Of a stretch of DNA of 64,000 nucleotides, positions 44,151 through 53,031 are shown one piece after another. The translations under genes and the position numbers were made by a program. The DNA comes from Asticcacaulis aquaticus (GTDB lineage: Bacteria; Pseudomonadota; Alphaproteobacteria; Caulobacterales; Caulobacteraceae). The first letter of the stretch is position 1; each line of letters opens with the position of its first letter. The notes beneath the pieces were generated by a model. That model saw only the letters and a program-made list of their open reading frames with translations, searched no databases and was not told the DNA's origin. The stretch spans positions 248,001-312,000 of the forward strand of contig NZ_JAQQKX010000001.1 in the NCBI RefSeq assembly GCF_028550415.1, given 5' to 3'.

Positions 44151-44552
44151 TTAGGCGATCCGCGGCACGGCTTCGATGATCACATAGGCCCCCGCCAGAG
44201 GTCCCTCGTCCGTCAGGCTGAGGTGGATTCGCGCGGCGTGTCCCGTTGGCGTGATCATCTCAAGCCGCGCCAATGCGCCGCCCGTCAGCGTCACTTCGGG
44301 CTTGCCCAGCGCATCGTTGATGACCTCGATATCGGTAAAATGAAACCCGCGCAGCCCGGTCCCCAGCGCCTTCATCACGGCTTCCTTGGCCGCATAGCGC
44401 TTGGCATAGGTCTGGTAAGGCGTGGCGTTTTTGGCCGCATAGGCCTGTTCGGCGAGCGTGAAGACGCGATCGAGGAACTTCTGCCCGAACTTATCGCCGG
44501 ACTGTTTGATGCGTTCCGCGTCGGTCAGGTCCGTGCCGATGCCGAGGATCAT
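44151..44552 (-). CDS. acpS: holo-ACP synthase
   Basis: A 133-residue 4-phosphopantetheinyl transferase that activates acyl carrier protein. It shows ILGIGTDLTDAERIKQ (metal-binding Asp at about residue 8) and FTLAEQAY with YAKRYAAKEAVMKALGTG. It overlaps pdxJ by four bases (ATGA), so the pdxJ-acpS pair is coupled. Confidence 0.96.
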   Translation of the reverse strand: MILGIGTDLTDAERIKQSGDKFGQKFLDRVFTLAEQAYAAKNATPYQTYAKRYAAKEAVMKALGTGLRGFHFTDIEVINDALGKPEVTLTGGALARLEMITPTGHAARIHLSLTDEGPLAGAYVIIEAVPRIA

Positions 44553-45298
44553 CCGCGCGCCGCGTCCATCAGGGTGCGCATCTTTGCAATCGAGGCATCC
44601 AGCCCGACAAAGATCGCCTCACCGATCAAAAAGTGGCCGATATTCAGTTCTTTGATCTGCGGGATGCGCGAAATGAAGGTCACCGTGTCGTAGTCGATGC
44701 CGTGGCCCGCATGGACCTCGATCCCGACCGAGGCCGCCATATGCGCCGCCCATTCGAGCTTCTTCATCTCATCCTCAACGATCGAGGTCTCGCCGTTGCG
44801 CCACGCGTCGCACAGGGCCCCGGTGTGGAACTCGACCACCGGCGCGCCGATGTTCGACGCCGCCGTGACCTGTAAGGCGTCCGCCGCGATGAACAGCGAC
44901 GAACGGATACCGGCGGCGTTGAACTTCGCAACCGCCGCCCCGACGAGGTCGATATTACCCGCGACATCGAGCCCGCCTTCGGTCGTGCGCTCCTGACGGC
45001 GTTCCGGCACCAGACAGGCGGCGTGCGGCTTGAGGTCGAGCGCAATACCGATCATCTCATCGGTCACGGCCATCTCGAAATTGAGCGGCTTATGGAATTC
45101 GTCGCAGACGTTTTTCAGCGCCCAGATGTCCTTATCGAGCACGTGGCGGCGGTCTTCGCGCAGGTGCGCGGTAATGCCGTCGACGCCCGCCATCAGGGCC
45201 TGACGCGCGCCGCGCACCGGATCGGGCGCGTCGCCGCCGCGCGCATTACGCACGGTGGCGATATGATCGATATTCAGACCGAGGCGTATGCGGCTCAT
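44549..45298 (-). CDS. pdxJ: pyridoxine 5'-phosphate synthase
   Basis: A 249-residue TIM-barrel enzyme that closes the pyridoxine ring from 1-deoxyxylulose 5-phosphate and 3-amino-2-oxopropyl phosphate. It has LGLNIDHIATVRNARGG, ITAHLREDRRHV, CLVPERRQERTTEGGLDV and EVHAGHGIDYDTV. It starts four bases after the pyrE stop and overlaps acpS. Confidence 0.97.
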   Translation of the reverse strand: MSRIRLGLNIDHIATVRNARGGDAPDPVRGARQALMAGVDGITAHLREDRRHVLDKDIWALKNVCDEFHKPLNFEMAVTDEMIGIALDLKPHAACLVPERRQERTTEGGLDVAGNIDLVGAAVAKFNAAGIRSSLFIAADALQVTAASNIGAPVVEFHTGALCDAWRNGETSIVEDEMKKLEWAAHMAASVGIEVHAGHGIDYDTVTFISRIPQIKELNIGHFLIGEAIFVGLDASIAKMRTLMDAARG

Positions 45299-45302
45299 GT
45301 CG

Positions 45303-45890
45303 TTAGGCTTTCGCGATCCGGCGCGAACCGGGGTCCTGCACGGGGATGGCGGCCAGTTCGGGCGGCAGGGCGTCCGCCGGATAGGCCGGGACTTCGAGGC
45401 TGGCCAGCGAGATCAGCGGCACGCCGACATCCGCCTTGCCGCCCGAACGGTCGACGATGCACGCCGCCGCGACGACCTCACCGCCCAGCTCCTTGATCGC
45501 GGCGATACATTCGCGCGACGACAGGCCGGTGGTGACGATGTCCTCGACCATGACGACCTTCGCGCCCGGTTCGATATGGAAGCCGCGGCGCAGCTTGAAC
45601 ACCCCGCCCTCGCGCTCGACATAAAGCGACGGCACTTTGAGGTGACGCGCGGTCTCGTAACCGGGGATGATACCGCCGACGGCGGGCGAAATGGCGACAT
45701 CGACCGCCCCTACTTGCGCCACAATCTTCTCAGCCAAGGCCTTGCACAGGCGCTCGCAGCGATCCGCGTTCATGAAGACGAGGTTCTTTTGCAGGAACAG
45801 CGGGCTGTGCAGGCCGCTCGACAGCACGAAATGCCCCTCGCGCAGGGCATTGGCGGCGCGAAATTCGTTGATTACGTCTTCAGAGGTCAT
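45303..45890 (-). CDS. pyrE: orotate phosphoribosyltransferase
   Basis: A 195-residue enzyme of pyrimidine synthesis that joins orotate to PRPP. Features are [34 protein letters not shown] and the PRPP-binding motif [18 protein letters not shown] (about residues 111-128). The frame is open 30 codons upstream, but ATG 45890 gives the family start. It precedes pdxJ. Confidence 0.95.
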   Translation of the reverse strand: MTSEDVINEFRAANALREGHFVLSSGLHSPLFLQKNLVFMNADRCERLCKALAEKIVAQVGAVDVAISPAVGGIIPGYETARHLKVPSLYVEREGGVFKLRRGFHIEPGAKVVMVEDIVTTGLSSRECIAAIKELGGEVVAAACIVDRSGGKADVGVPLISLASLEVPAYPADALPPELAAIPVQDPGSRRIAKA

Positions 45891-46019
45891 GAGGCTCGGT
45901 CGCTTGTGAAAGGTCGTTCTACGCCGGGCGTAAAAGCGATTCAGAAAAGGATGGTCCCCTTTAACGCAGAGCCGTCGCAAGCTAAAGTCTGAAAGTGTTC
46001 AAGGCGTGGGGGAATATTT

Positions 46020-46382
46020 ATGAGAATGCTAAAATGGGCAGGACTGGCGCTTATTCTGATCCTGGTGGGTGTTACGCCTTATACCCTATCGACTCTTAGA
46101 ACCGCCCAAACTCATCTTTCGGCTATTGAACGCACCGGAGGTATGCTTCCAAATCCTCATGTAGAACAACGCTCTGTTCAGGGATGCGACAGGCTCGCCA
46201 TAGATAGCCTCGATGCGGCCAGAGGCGATATAAACCGGGGACATCGCACCCTGTTTGCCTTGCGTGCCTCAATCGACAGCCTGATACTCGAGGTCGGTCT
46301 GGGGGCCGCTAAATGCAAACAATACGACCACTCCACCTACACCAACCCTTCGGTCCGACAGGCCATGAGACCTACCCCCTGA
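46020..46382 (+). CDS. membrane-anchored orphan protein, unknown
   Basis: A 120-residue protein with one N-terminal hydrophobic helix (MLKWAGLALILILVGVTPYTL) and a polar remainder containing two cysteines. GGGGGA lies 7 bases before the ATG, which supports translation. Its base composition is less GC-rich than its neighbours, it is the only plus-strand gene in a long minus-strand block, and its end overlaps the rel gene by 11 bases. No family is recognised. Confidence 0.5.
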   Translation: MRMLKWAGLALILILVGVTPYTLSTLRTAQTHLSAIERTGGMLPNPHVEQRSVQGCDRLAIDSLDAARGDINRGHRTLFALRASIDSLILEVGLGAAKCKQYDHSTYTNPSVRQAMRPTP

Positions 46383-48816
46383 TCCGTTCGACCCCTTCGA
46401 CCGAGGGATTGGTGCGGATGGCCGCATTGATATTGGTCAGGTGGCGCGCGTCCATCACCTCGACCTCGAACTCCGCATCGAGGAAATCGACCTGCTGATT
46501 GGTCAGGTTGATATTGACGATATTGCCGCGCGCCTCGCCGATCAGGGTGCAGACCTGCCCCAGAACCCCAGGCTTGTTGCGCATATTGGCGCGGATGCGG
46601 GCGGCCGAGACGGTGTTCTTCTCGGCGTTGAGCGTCCATTGCAGGTCGATCCACGCTTCTTTTTCGCCTTCCCAAGCCTCAAGCCGTTCGCATTCGATCG
46701 AATGGACGTGGACCTGATTTTCGCTGACGATGCCAATGATGCGGTCGCCCGGCACCGGCGAGCAGCAGCGCGAGAACCAGATCTTCTGATTGGGTTTGAG
46801 CGCCTGACCGCGCACATAGGCCGCGGCGTCGTCGCCATCCCTGATGCGGCTGAACGAGTCGGTCGTCAGCGTCGCGGGCAGTTTCAGACCGGGATAAAGG
46901 GCCTCCAGCACCTTGAGCGGCGTGATCTTGCCGCGCCCGCACAGCTCGAAAATCTCGTCTTCGCTTTGGACCTGAAACTTCTCGAAGGCCGCGCGCCAGC
47001 TTATGTCGACAAGGGTTTTGTCGACCTGAGCGGCGGCGCGTTCGATGGCCGAGCGCCCCAGCTTGATGAAATCGTCCTTTTGCGTCTGGCGGATATGACG
47101 GCGGATGGCGGCGCGCGCCTTGCCCGTAAAGGTCAGGGACTGCCAGTCCGGATTGACGCGTGCTTCGACGCCGGTGATGATTTCGACCTGATCGCCGTTT
47201 TGCAGCTCGGTCCTGAGCGGCTTGTGCTCGCCATTGATGATGGCGCCGATAGCCGTATCGCCGACCTCGGTATGGACGGCATAGGCGAAATCGAGCGGCA
47301 TGGCCCCGCGCGGCAGCGAGATCAGGCGGCCCTTCGGCGAGAAGCAGAAGACCTGATCGAGGAACATTTCCAGCTTGGCGTGTTCGACCCATTCTTCGGA
47401 ATCGCCGCCGTTCTCGGCGATCTGCACGATGGCGCGCAGATTGGCGATGGGGTTGCGCCCGGCCATGATCGTCGCGGCTTCTTCGTCGAAGCCGTAGGAC
47501 GAGTTCTTGTAGCCCCAGTGCGCCGCCAGTCCCTCTTCGGCCACGCGGTCCATCACGTCGGTGCGAATCTGCATCTCGATGCGCGAGCCCTTGTGGCCGA
47601 CGACGGTGGTGTGCAGCGACTGATAGTTGTTCGACTTCGGCGTCGAGATAAAGTCCTTGAAGCGCTCCTGCACGCACGGCCATTCGCGGTGCAGGACACC
47701 GAGCGCGCGGTAGCACTCGTCTTCGGTCGTGACGATGACACGGAAAGCGATGATGTCGGATAGCTGCGAAAAGCCGATCGACTTGCGTTGCAGCTTGCGC
47801 CAGATCGAATAGGGCGATTTTTCGCGGCCGGTAACGCGGGCCTCTATCCCAGCGGCGTGCAGGGTCTCGCGGATGTCCTCGGCGATATCGGCGACCGCCG
47901 TGCCCTTTTCTTCGCGCAGGTCGGCCAGACGCTGAAGGATCGCGTCGCGCCCATCGGGATTGATGAAGGTGAAGGCCAGTTCTTCGAGTTCGGTGGCGAA
48001 ACGGTTACAGCCGATCTGACGGGCCAGCGGCGCATAGACCTCAAGCGTTTCCCGCGAGATCCGTTCGCGCTTATGCTCCGGGACGTATTGCAGGGTGCGC
48101 ATATTGTGGAGGCGATCCGCCAGCTTCACGAGCAGCACCCGCACATCCTTTGAGATGGCGAGGATGAATTTTCTGAGGTTTTCCGACTGCTTGGTATATT
48201 CAGATTGCAGCTCAAGCCGGGTGAGCTTGGTCACGCCTTCGACCAGTTGCGCGATCTCCTCGCCGAACATCGAAGCGATTTCCTCACGCGTCGCCGGCGT
48301 ATCCTCAATGGTGTCGTGCAATAGCGCGGTCGCAATCGCCGCCGCATCGAGCCGATAGTCGGTCAGGATGCCCGCGACCTCGATGGGGTGGGCGAAATAG
48401 GGATCGCCCGAGGCCCGAAGCTGCGCCCCGTGCATCCGCATCGCATAGACATAGGCGCGGTTGAGCATGGCCTCGTCAACGGTCGGGTCGTAGGCCGCGA
48501 CCCGGTCGATCAGCTCCATCTGACGCAGGAAACGCCGTTTGGGTGCAGGCTTTGCGGCCTGCACCTCCTCTGATGTCATGGATGGCGGTGGCATTTCGGT
48601 GGGCACGTCGATAGGCGGCGTTTCGGCGGGCGGATCGATGGGCGGTGTTTCCGGCGGCGGGTGGACATCGCCCTCCTTCGGCTCGCCGGGCGGCAGTTCG
48701 GTAGGTTTTTCCTCCGGGAAACCGGCAGGCACCGCAGGCGGGTCCTGTTCGGACGCCTTGGGTATGAGTGCCGATTGTCCTTCTGCCGTCATAGATATCA
48801 GACTCTTTTGATACAT
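46372..48816 (-). CDS. rel: bifunctional (p)ppGpp synthetase/hydrolase (RelA/SpoT family)
   Basis: An 814-residue stringent-response enzyme. Order: unusual proline-rich N-terminal extension (about 18-95, PPPETPPIDPPAETPPIDV and similar), HD hydrolase domain (ATALLHDTIEDTP, about 165-177), synthetase domain (DIIAFRVIVTTEDE and QERFKDFISTPKSNNYQSLH, about 340-395), TGS domain (VFCFSPKGRLISLPRGAMP) and C-terminal ACT domain (NKPGVLGQVCTLIGEA). HDTIED and RFKD indicate that both activities are kept. ATG 48816 has AAGGAG directly before it. rpoZ lies upstream. Confidence 0.96.
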   Translation of the reverse strand: MYQKSLISMTAEGQSALIPKASEQDPPAVPAGFPEEKPTELPPGEPKEGDVHPPPETPPIDPPAETPPIDVPTEMPPPSMTSEEVQAAKPAPKRRFLRQMELIDRVAAYDPTVDEAMLNRAYVYAMRMHGAQLRASGDPYFAHPIEVAGILTDYRLDAAAIATALLHDTIEDTPATREEIASMFGEEIAQLVEGVTKLTRLELQSEYTKQSENLRKFILAISKDVRVLLVKLADRLHNMRTLQYVPEHKRERISRETLEVYAPLARQIGCNRFATELEELAFTFINPDGRDAILQRLADLREEKGTAVADIAEDIRETLHAAGIEARVTGREKSPYSIWRKLQRKSIGFSQLSDIIAFRVIVTTEDECYRALGVLHREWPCVQERFKDFISTPKSNNYQSLHTTVVGHKGSRIEMQIRTDVMDRVAEEGLAAHWGYKNSSYGFDEEAATIMAGRNPIANLRAIVQIAENGGDSEEWVEHAKLEMFLDQVFCFSPKGRLISLPRGAMPLDFAYAVHTEVGDTAIGAIINGEHKPLRTELQNGDQVEIITGVEARVNPDWQSLTFTGKARAAIRRHIRQTQKDDFIKLGRSAIERAAAQVDKTLVDISWRAAFEKFQVQSEDEIFELCGRGKITPLKVLEALYPGLKLPATLTTDSFSRIRDGDDAAAYVRGQALKPNQKIWFSRCCSPVPGDRIIGIVSENQVHVHSIECERLEAWEGEKEAWIDLQWTLNAEKNTVSAARIRANMRNKPGVLGQVCTLIGEARGNIVNINLTNQQVDFLDAEFEVEVMDARHLTNINAAIRTNPSVEGVERIRG

Positions 48817-48912
48817 GCAGGCTCCTTGGTTTAAAGGACCCCGCCACACATGGGAAGCTTAACGCCGCTTCGCCACTCTCGCCAGTAAAAAGGTACTGTG
48901 TTTCACAAACAA

Positions 48913-48940
48913 AAACGCCGCCCGGTGAAGGGCGGCGTTT
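48913..48940 (-). terminator. intrinsic terminator after rpoZ
   Basis: AAACGCCGCCC pairs with GGGCGGCGTTT around GGTGAA; on the minus strand the stem is followed by TTTTTGTTTG. It lies about 20 bases after the rpoZ stop. Confidence 0.85.
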
Positions 48941-48962
48941 GAGCGGAATTTCCGGAAAAAGC

Positions 48963-49322
48963 TTAGTAGCGCTCTTCCTGACCGCCGTCGCGGTCCGATT
49001 GCAGGGCGCGGATCAGTTCGCTTTCCGACATCTGCATGTGGGCCGGATCGGCCAGCAGGGCCAGGGTTTCGGCTTCTTCCTCGGCCTCGGTGCGCTCGTC
49101 GACGCGTTGCAGCGACGCGATCAGGCTTTCGGTCAGGGTTTCCGGCGCCAGAACGTCGTCGGCGATTTCGCGCAGGGCGACGACCGGGTTCTTGTCGTTG
49201 TCGCGGTCGAGCAGGATGGCCGAGCCGCTGGAGATGGCGCGGGCGCGGTGCGCGGCCAAAAGCACCAGATTGAAGCGGTTATCGACCTTCAGGACGCAGT
49301 CTTCGACGGTAACGCGAGCCAT
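48963..49322 (-). CDS. rpoZ: RNA polymerase omega subunit
   Basis: A 119-residue omega subunit that helps assemble RNA polymerase. It begins [20 protein letters not shown], continues with [12 protein letters not shown] and [10 protein letters not shown], and ends in a longer acidic tail (about 75-119), as common in alphaproteobacteria. The frame is open upstream, but ATG 49322 is the conserved start. A terminator separates it from rel. Confidence 0.96.
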   Translation of the reverse strand: MARVTVEDCVLKVDNRFNLVLLAAHRARAISSGSAILLDRDNDKNPVVALREIADDVLAPETLTESLIASLQRVDERTEAEEEAETLALLADPAHMQMSESELIRALQSDRDGGQEERY

Positions 49323-49507
49323 TGAGAACCCTTTGTAAATAGTGACAAAAGCGCCGTCGCCAAACAGGAAACCCCTGAGGCTGACCGCGCTTGTTAAACT
49401 CGTTGGGCATCCTCTTAAACAGAGTTGCATCAAAAAACAAGAAATTCCTTACGGTCGCGACCCTGCCCGCGGTTGCAATCGCCCCCACCGCGTATTAAGC
49501 CGCCCGC

Positions 49508-50452
49508 ATGACCCGTACGCTTCAAACCGCGATCCTCAAATGGGGCGGCTACGCCCTCGCCTTTGCCGGGTCGTTTCTGTTCGCGACCAAGGGCATCTTC
49601 ATCAAGCTGGCTTACGAATACCACGTCGACGCCACGACACTCCTGATGCTGCGCCTGTTGATCGCCACGCCGTTCTTCGTGGTCATTGGCCTGATCACCC
49701 ACTACCGCCAGCGCGGACGCGAGCCCCTGCCGCTGATGATCTACATGAAAGCGCTTGGTGTCGGCGTGCTGGGCTACTGGTTCGCCAGCTATACCGACTT
49801 CGAAGGGCTGGTGCATCTGACGCCGCAGTTCGAGCGCCTGATCCTGTTCACCTATCCCCTGTTCGTCATCCTGTTCGGGGCCGCTTTTTTCGGTCAGAAA
49901 CTGAAACCCCTCGCCCTGCCGGCGTTCGGCATCGCCTATGCCGGTCTGGCCTTCGTCTTCGTAAGCGATATGGGTGAGCACGGCCACGACATCGCCATCG
50001 GCACGGCATGGGTCATGACCTCGTCCGTCGCCTTTGCGCTTTACCTGCTGCTGGCCAAGCCCGTCATCGCGCGCATGGGGCCGTCTTTGTTCACCTCGGT
50101 CGCCATGGTCGGCGCGGCACTGGCCACCTTCGTCCATTTCGGCACGACGCACCCCCTCAGTGCCGTGCCGCTGTCCCCCGGCCTATTGTGGCTGTGTCTG
50201 GGGCTGGCCATCGGGGCGACGGTCCTGCCCGGCTATCTGATCAACTTCGCCCTGGCGCGCATCTCGTCTCAGGCCAATGCGGTGATCGGCTTCGTCAATC
50301 CGGTCTTCACCCTGATGATGAGCGCCTTCATCCTGCACGAGACGATCAGCGCGTCGGACGTCATCGGCACCGCGCTGGTCTTAGGCGGCGTCGGCCTGTA
50401 CATGTGGCTAGATCAGCGGCCCAGCAAGCCTGCGGTCTCTTCCGCCGGATAG
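49508..50452 (+). CDS. DMT-superfamily (EamA) transporter
   Basis: A 314-residue membrane protein with about ten helices arranged as two EamA repeats (about residues 12-145 and 155-305): ALAFAGSFLFATKGIFIKLAY, LLMLRLLIATPFFVVIG, GYWFASYTDF and INFALARISSQANAVIGFVNPVFTLMMSAFILHE. Such proteins export metabolites or amino acids; the substrate is unknown. Its last 40 bases overlap folK convergently. Confidence 0.9.
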   Translation: MTRTLQTAILKWGGYALAFAGSFLFATKGIFIKLAYEYHVDATTLLMLRLLIATPFFVVIGLITHYRQRGREPLPLMIYMKALGVGVLGYWFASYTDFEGLVHLTPQFERLILFTYPLFVILFGAAFFGQKLKPLALPAFGIAYAGLAFVFVSDMGEHGHDIAIGTAWVMTSSVAFALYLLLAKPVIARMGPSLFTSVAMVGAALATFVHFGTTHPLSAVPLSPGLLWLCLGLAIGATVLPGYLINFALARISSQANAVIGFVNPVFTLMMSAFILHETISASDVIGTALVLGGVGLYMWLDQRPSKPAVSSAG

Positions 50453-51000
50453 GCGTCGGTCGCCACCGTCACCTGTGCGAACAGCTCCCGCGCCGTCCGC
50501 TTCAGCACCGGATGCACCCAGTCCGGCGCGATTTCGCTCAGCGGCCCCATGACGAAACCACGCTCATGCGCCCGCGGATGCGGCAATATAAGACCGTCTT
50601 CCGACCGATGGTCGTCAAAAGCAATCAGGTCCAGATCAAGTACACGCGGCGCGTTTGCCGGTACATTTATGACATTTGCGTAATCATTCGACCGGACACG
50701 ACCGGTTTCGCTCTCCACCGCGTGTAATACCCCAAGCAATGCAATGGGATCACAGTCCGTCGTTACACGCATAACCGCATTATGAAACTCAGGATCTTCC
50801 GGGTTGGGCCAGGCTTGCGACCGCCACAACCGCGAGACCTGTTCAACAGTTACGTGAGCCCTATTCAGTCGCTTGACAACATGGTCCAATAGCTGCAATG
50901 CAGTATAGTCGCCGAAGGATATATTCGAGCCGAAAGCGACAAAGACACCCTGACCCCGCCGGGATGTCTCAGTATGTGATTTATGTATTTTATCCGGCAT
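50413..51000 (-). CDS. folK: 2-amino-4-hydroxy-6-hydroxymethyldihydropteridine pyrophosphokinase
   Basis: A 195-residue HPPK of folate synthesis. It shows VFVAFGSNISFGD, FHNAVMRVTTDCDP, PRVLDLDLIAFDD and LILPHPRAHERGFVMGPLSEIAPDW. Between GRVRS and PRVLDLDL there are about ten extra residues (NDYANVINVP) relative to what I expect for alphaproteobacterial HPPK, in a locally AT-rich stretch. It starts with a 15-residue polar extension. It is divergent from the NYN gene, 21 bases apart. Confidence 0.9.
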   Translation of the reverse strand: MPDKIHKSHTETSRRGQGVFVAFGSNISFGDYTALQLLDHVVKRLNRAHVTVEQVSRLWRSQAWPNPEDPEFHNAVMRVTTDCDPIALLGVLHAVESETGRVRSNDYANVINVPANAPRVLDLDLIAFDDHRSEDGLILPHPRAHERGFVMGPLSEIAPDWVHPVLKRTARELFAQVTVATDAYPAEETAGLLGR

Positions 51001-51021
51001 TTTTAAACGAAAGATATTTCC

Positions 51022-51597
51022 ATGAGCTTTTATCCCACCGATAAAATTGCGCTTTTCATCGACGGCGCCAATCTTTATTCAGCCGCCAAGGCGCTCAATT
51101 TCGACATCGATTATCGTAAACTCCTCGACGAATTTCGCAAGCGCGGCATCCTTGTGCGCGCCTATTACTACACCGCCCTGGTCGAAGGCGACGATTATTC
51201 GCCGATCCGCCCGCTGGTCGACTGGCTCGACTATAACGGCTTCTCGCTGGTGACCAAGACCGCCAAGGAATATACGGACGCGCAGGGCCGCAAGCGCTGG
51301 CGCGGCGACATGGACATCGAAATCGCCTGCGACATGATGGAAATCGCCGATCACGCCGATCATCTGGTCCTGTTTTCCGGCGACGGCGACTTCCGCCGCC
51401 TGATCGAAGCCGTTCAGCGCAAGGGCTGCCGCGTCACGGTCGTCTCGACCGTCAAGTCGCAACCGCCGATGACGTCGGACGAACTGCGCCGTCAGGCCGA
51501 CACCTTCGTCGATCTGGCCGATCTGGCCAGCGTCGTCGGCCGCCCGCGCCAGCAGCAGAACACCGGGCCCAAGTTCGCCGAAGATTTCGAGGACTAG
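51022..51597 (+). CDS. NYN domain protein (LabA/DUF88 family)
   Basis: A 191-residue protein with a PIN-like NYN fold, a predicted metal-dependent RNase: IALFIDGANLYSAAKAL with the first Asp (about residue 14), KRWRGDMDIEIACDMME, HLVLFSGDGDFRRLIEAV with the acidic pair (about 114-131) and LRRQADTFVDLADL. The substrate is unknown. Its GC-rich coding sequence contrasts with the AT-rich divergent folK start. Confidence 0.88.
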   Translation: MSFYPTDKIALFIDGANLYSAAKALNFDIDYRKLLDEFRKRGILVRAYYYTALVEGDDYSPIRPLVDWLDYNGFSLVTKTAKEYTDAQGRKRWRGDMDIEIACDMMEIADHADHLVLFSGDGDFRRLIEAVQRKGCRVTVVSTVKSQPPMTSDELRRQADTFVDLADLASVVGRPRQQQNTGPKFAEDFED

Positions 51598-51628
51598 GGT
51601 CCGAAACCTTCCCCACACAGAATTTTAC

Positions 51629-51790
51629 ATCCTTCCCCGTTTACGGGGAAGGTGGCGAACGATCGCACTTGCGATCGGGCGTCGGAAGGGGCAGCGGAGG
51701 CTCAACAGACACGGCAGACGTTTGGAATGCTCTACAGTTTCCCCCTTCCGCCTCGCAGGCTCGGCACCTTCCCCGTAAACGGGGAAGGAT
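51629..51790. repeat. nested palindromic intergenic repeat, copy 6
   Basis: ATCCTTCCCCGTTTACGGGG and its inverted partner close to the right end frame the element; ACGGGGAAGGTG pairs with CACCTTCCCCGT. GATCGCACTTGCGATC forms an internal hairpin. It fills the gap between the NYN gene and the next plus-strand gene. Confidence 0.85.
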
Positions 51791-51854
51791 TTAAGACCAT
51801 CCGTGGAGACGCTTACCTTATACCCGTCCGGACGCCTAAGCGTACCATGGCACG

Positions 51855-52541
51855 ATGGACGATCATGGCTTTGACCCGGACGACGACGCCCGCGCGCTGA
51901 GACAGCGCCGCGCGGAATTGCGCGCCTTCGCGTCCGAAATCGCCGAAGCCATCGAGGGCATAGACCTGCCGGAAACCTATCTCGACGGCGAGCGCGCCGT
52001 CCGCATGATCCGCGTTGCCGATGTGGTGCTGATGCGCGTCACTCGACCCGATCAGCGCGAGACCATCCGTCCGGCACGTCAAAGGCTGCGCGATCAGGCG
52101 GACCTGATCGTTCAGGCCGTTCGCGCCCTGCCCAAACCGACCGATTTTCTCGAAGGCGAGCGCGCCGGGCGGTTCATTCTGGCCACCGAGCGCCTGTGGA
52201 CGCAGCTTTACGCGCCGCCCAAACCGCTCACGGCGGCCCAGTTCGACGAGCTTGAACGCGAAATCGAGGCCGACAAACCGCAGGACAGCTACGGACAGCA
52301 GCTTTACGAGAAGCTGCTGGCCATGAAATACAAGCGCGACGCCTTCAAGGGCTATTTCGACGATGGTACGCCCTTCGATCCCAACCGGCCTCAGATCGTC
52401 GAAGATGGCGATGCCATGGACAAGGCCGAGGTGACGGGGTTCTGGCCCGACGGCGCGCCCTACGATCCGGACAGGCCTTACGATAATCCCGCTGCCAAAC
52501 GCCCGCCCAGAATACCGTTCACCCTCGGGGCCGGACCTTGA
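51855..52541 (+). CDS. protein with two internal duplications, unknown
   Basis: A 228-residue acidic soluble protein. Two segments are duplicated: LPETYLDGERAVRMIRVAD (about residues 37-55) resembles KPTDFLEGERAGRFILATE (about 95-113), and YFDDGTPFDPNRPQ (about 173-186) resembles FWPDGAPYDPDRPY (about 197-210). The N-terminal half is helical; the C-terminal repeats are short and Gly/Asp/Pro-rich, perhaps metal- or ligand-binding turns. I know no named family. It converges on smpB. Confidence 0.75.
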   Translation: MDDHGFDPDDDARALRQRRAELRAFASEIAEAIEGIDLPETYLDGERAVRMIRVADVVLMRVTRPDQRETIRPARQRLRDQADLIVQAVRALPKPTDFLEGERAGRFILATERLWTQLYAPPKPLTAAQFDELEREIEADKPQDSYGQQLYEKLLAMKYKRDAFKGYFDDGTPFDPNRPQIVEDGDAMDKAEVTGFWPDGAPYDPDRPYDNPAAKRPPRIPFTLGAGP

Positions 52542-52557
52542 GACACCCCGGTGAACT

Positions 52558-53031
52558 CTAACCGTGATCCTTCATCAGGCGCGCCTTTTCGCGACCCCAG
52601 TCGCGTTTGGCCTCGGTTTCGCGCTTATCGTGCAGCTTCTTGCCCTTGGCGAGCGCGATCTCGACCTTCACCATGCCCTTGTCGTTGAAGTAGAGCTTCG
52701 TCGGGATGATGGTCATGCCTTCACGCTGCACGGCGATCATGAAGCGCGCGATCTCGCGCCGGTGCATCAGCAGTTTGCGATGCCGGCGCGGATCGTGGTT
52801 GAAGCGGTTGGCGAAGCCGTAGTGCGGGATGTCGGCATTGATCAGCACCAGTTCGTCGCCGTTTTCGATCGAGACGTAGGACTCGGCGATATTGGCGCGC
52901 CCCTGACGCAGCGACTTGACCTCGGTCCCGGTCAGCATGATCCCCGCCTCGGTATTGTTTTCGAGGAAGTAGTCGAACCGCGCCCGACGGTTGTCGGCGA
53001 TCTGCTTGTAGTTGGACTGAGGTTCGGCCAC
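52558..53031 (-). CDS. smpB: SsrA-binding protein SmpB
   Basis: A 157-residue RNA-binding protein that brings tmRNA to stalled ribosomes. It shows [35 protein letters not shown] in two conserved blocks, [16 protein letters not shown], and the basic tail [27 protein letters not shown]. The start is GTG, directly after the dapA stop codon. ssrA itself is not seen in the window. Confidence 0.97.
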   Translation of the reverse strand: MAEPQSNYKQIADNRRARFDYFLENNTEAGIMLTGTEVKSLRQGRANIAESYVSIENGDELVLINADIPHYGFANRFNHDPRRHRKLLMHRREIARFMIAVQREGMTIIPTKLYFNDKGMVKVEIALAKGKKLHDKRETEAKRDWGREKARLMKDHG

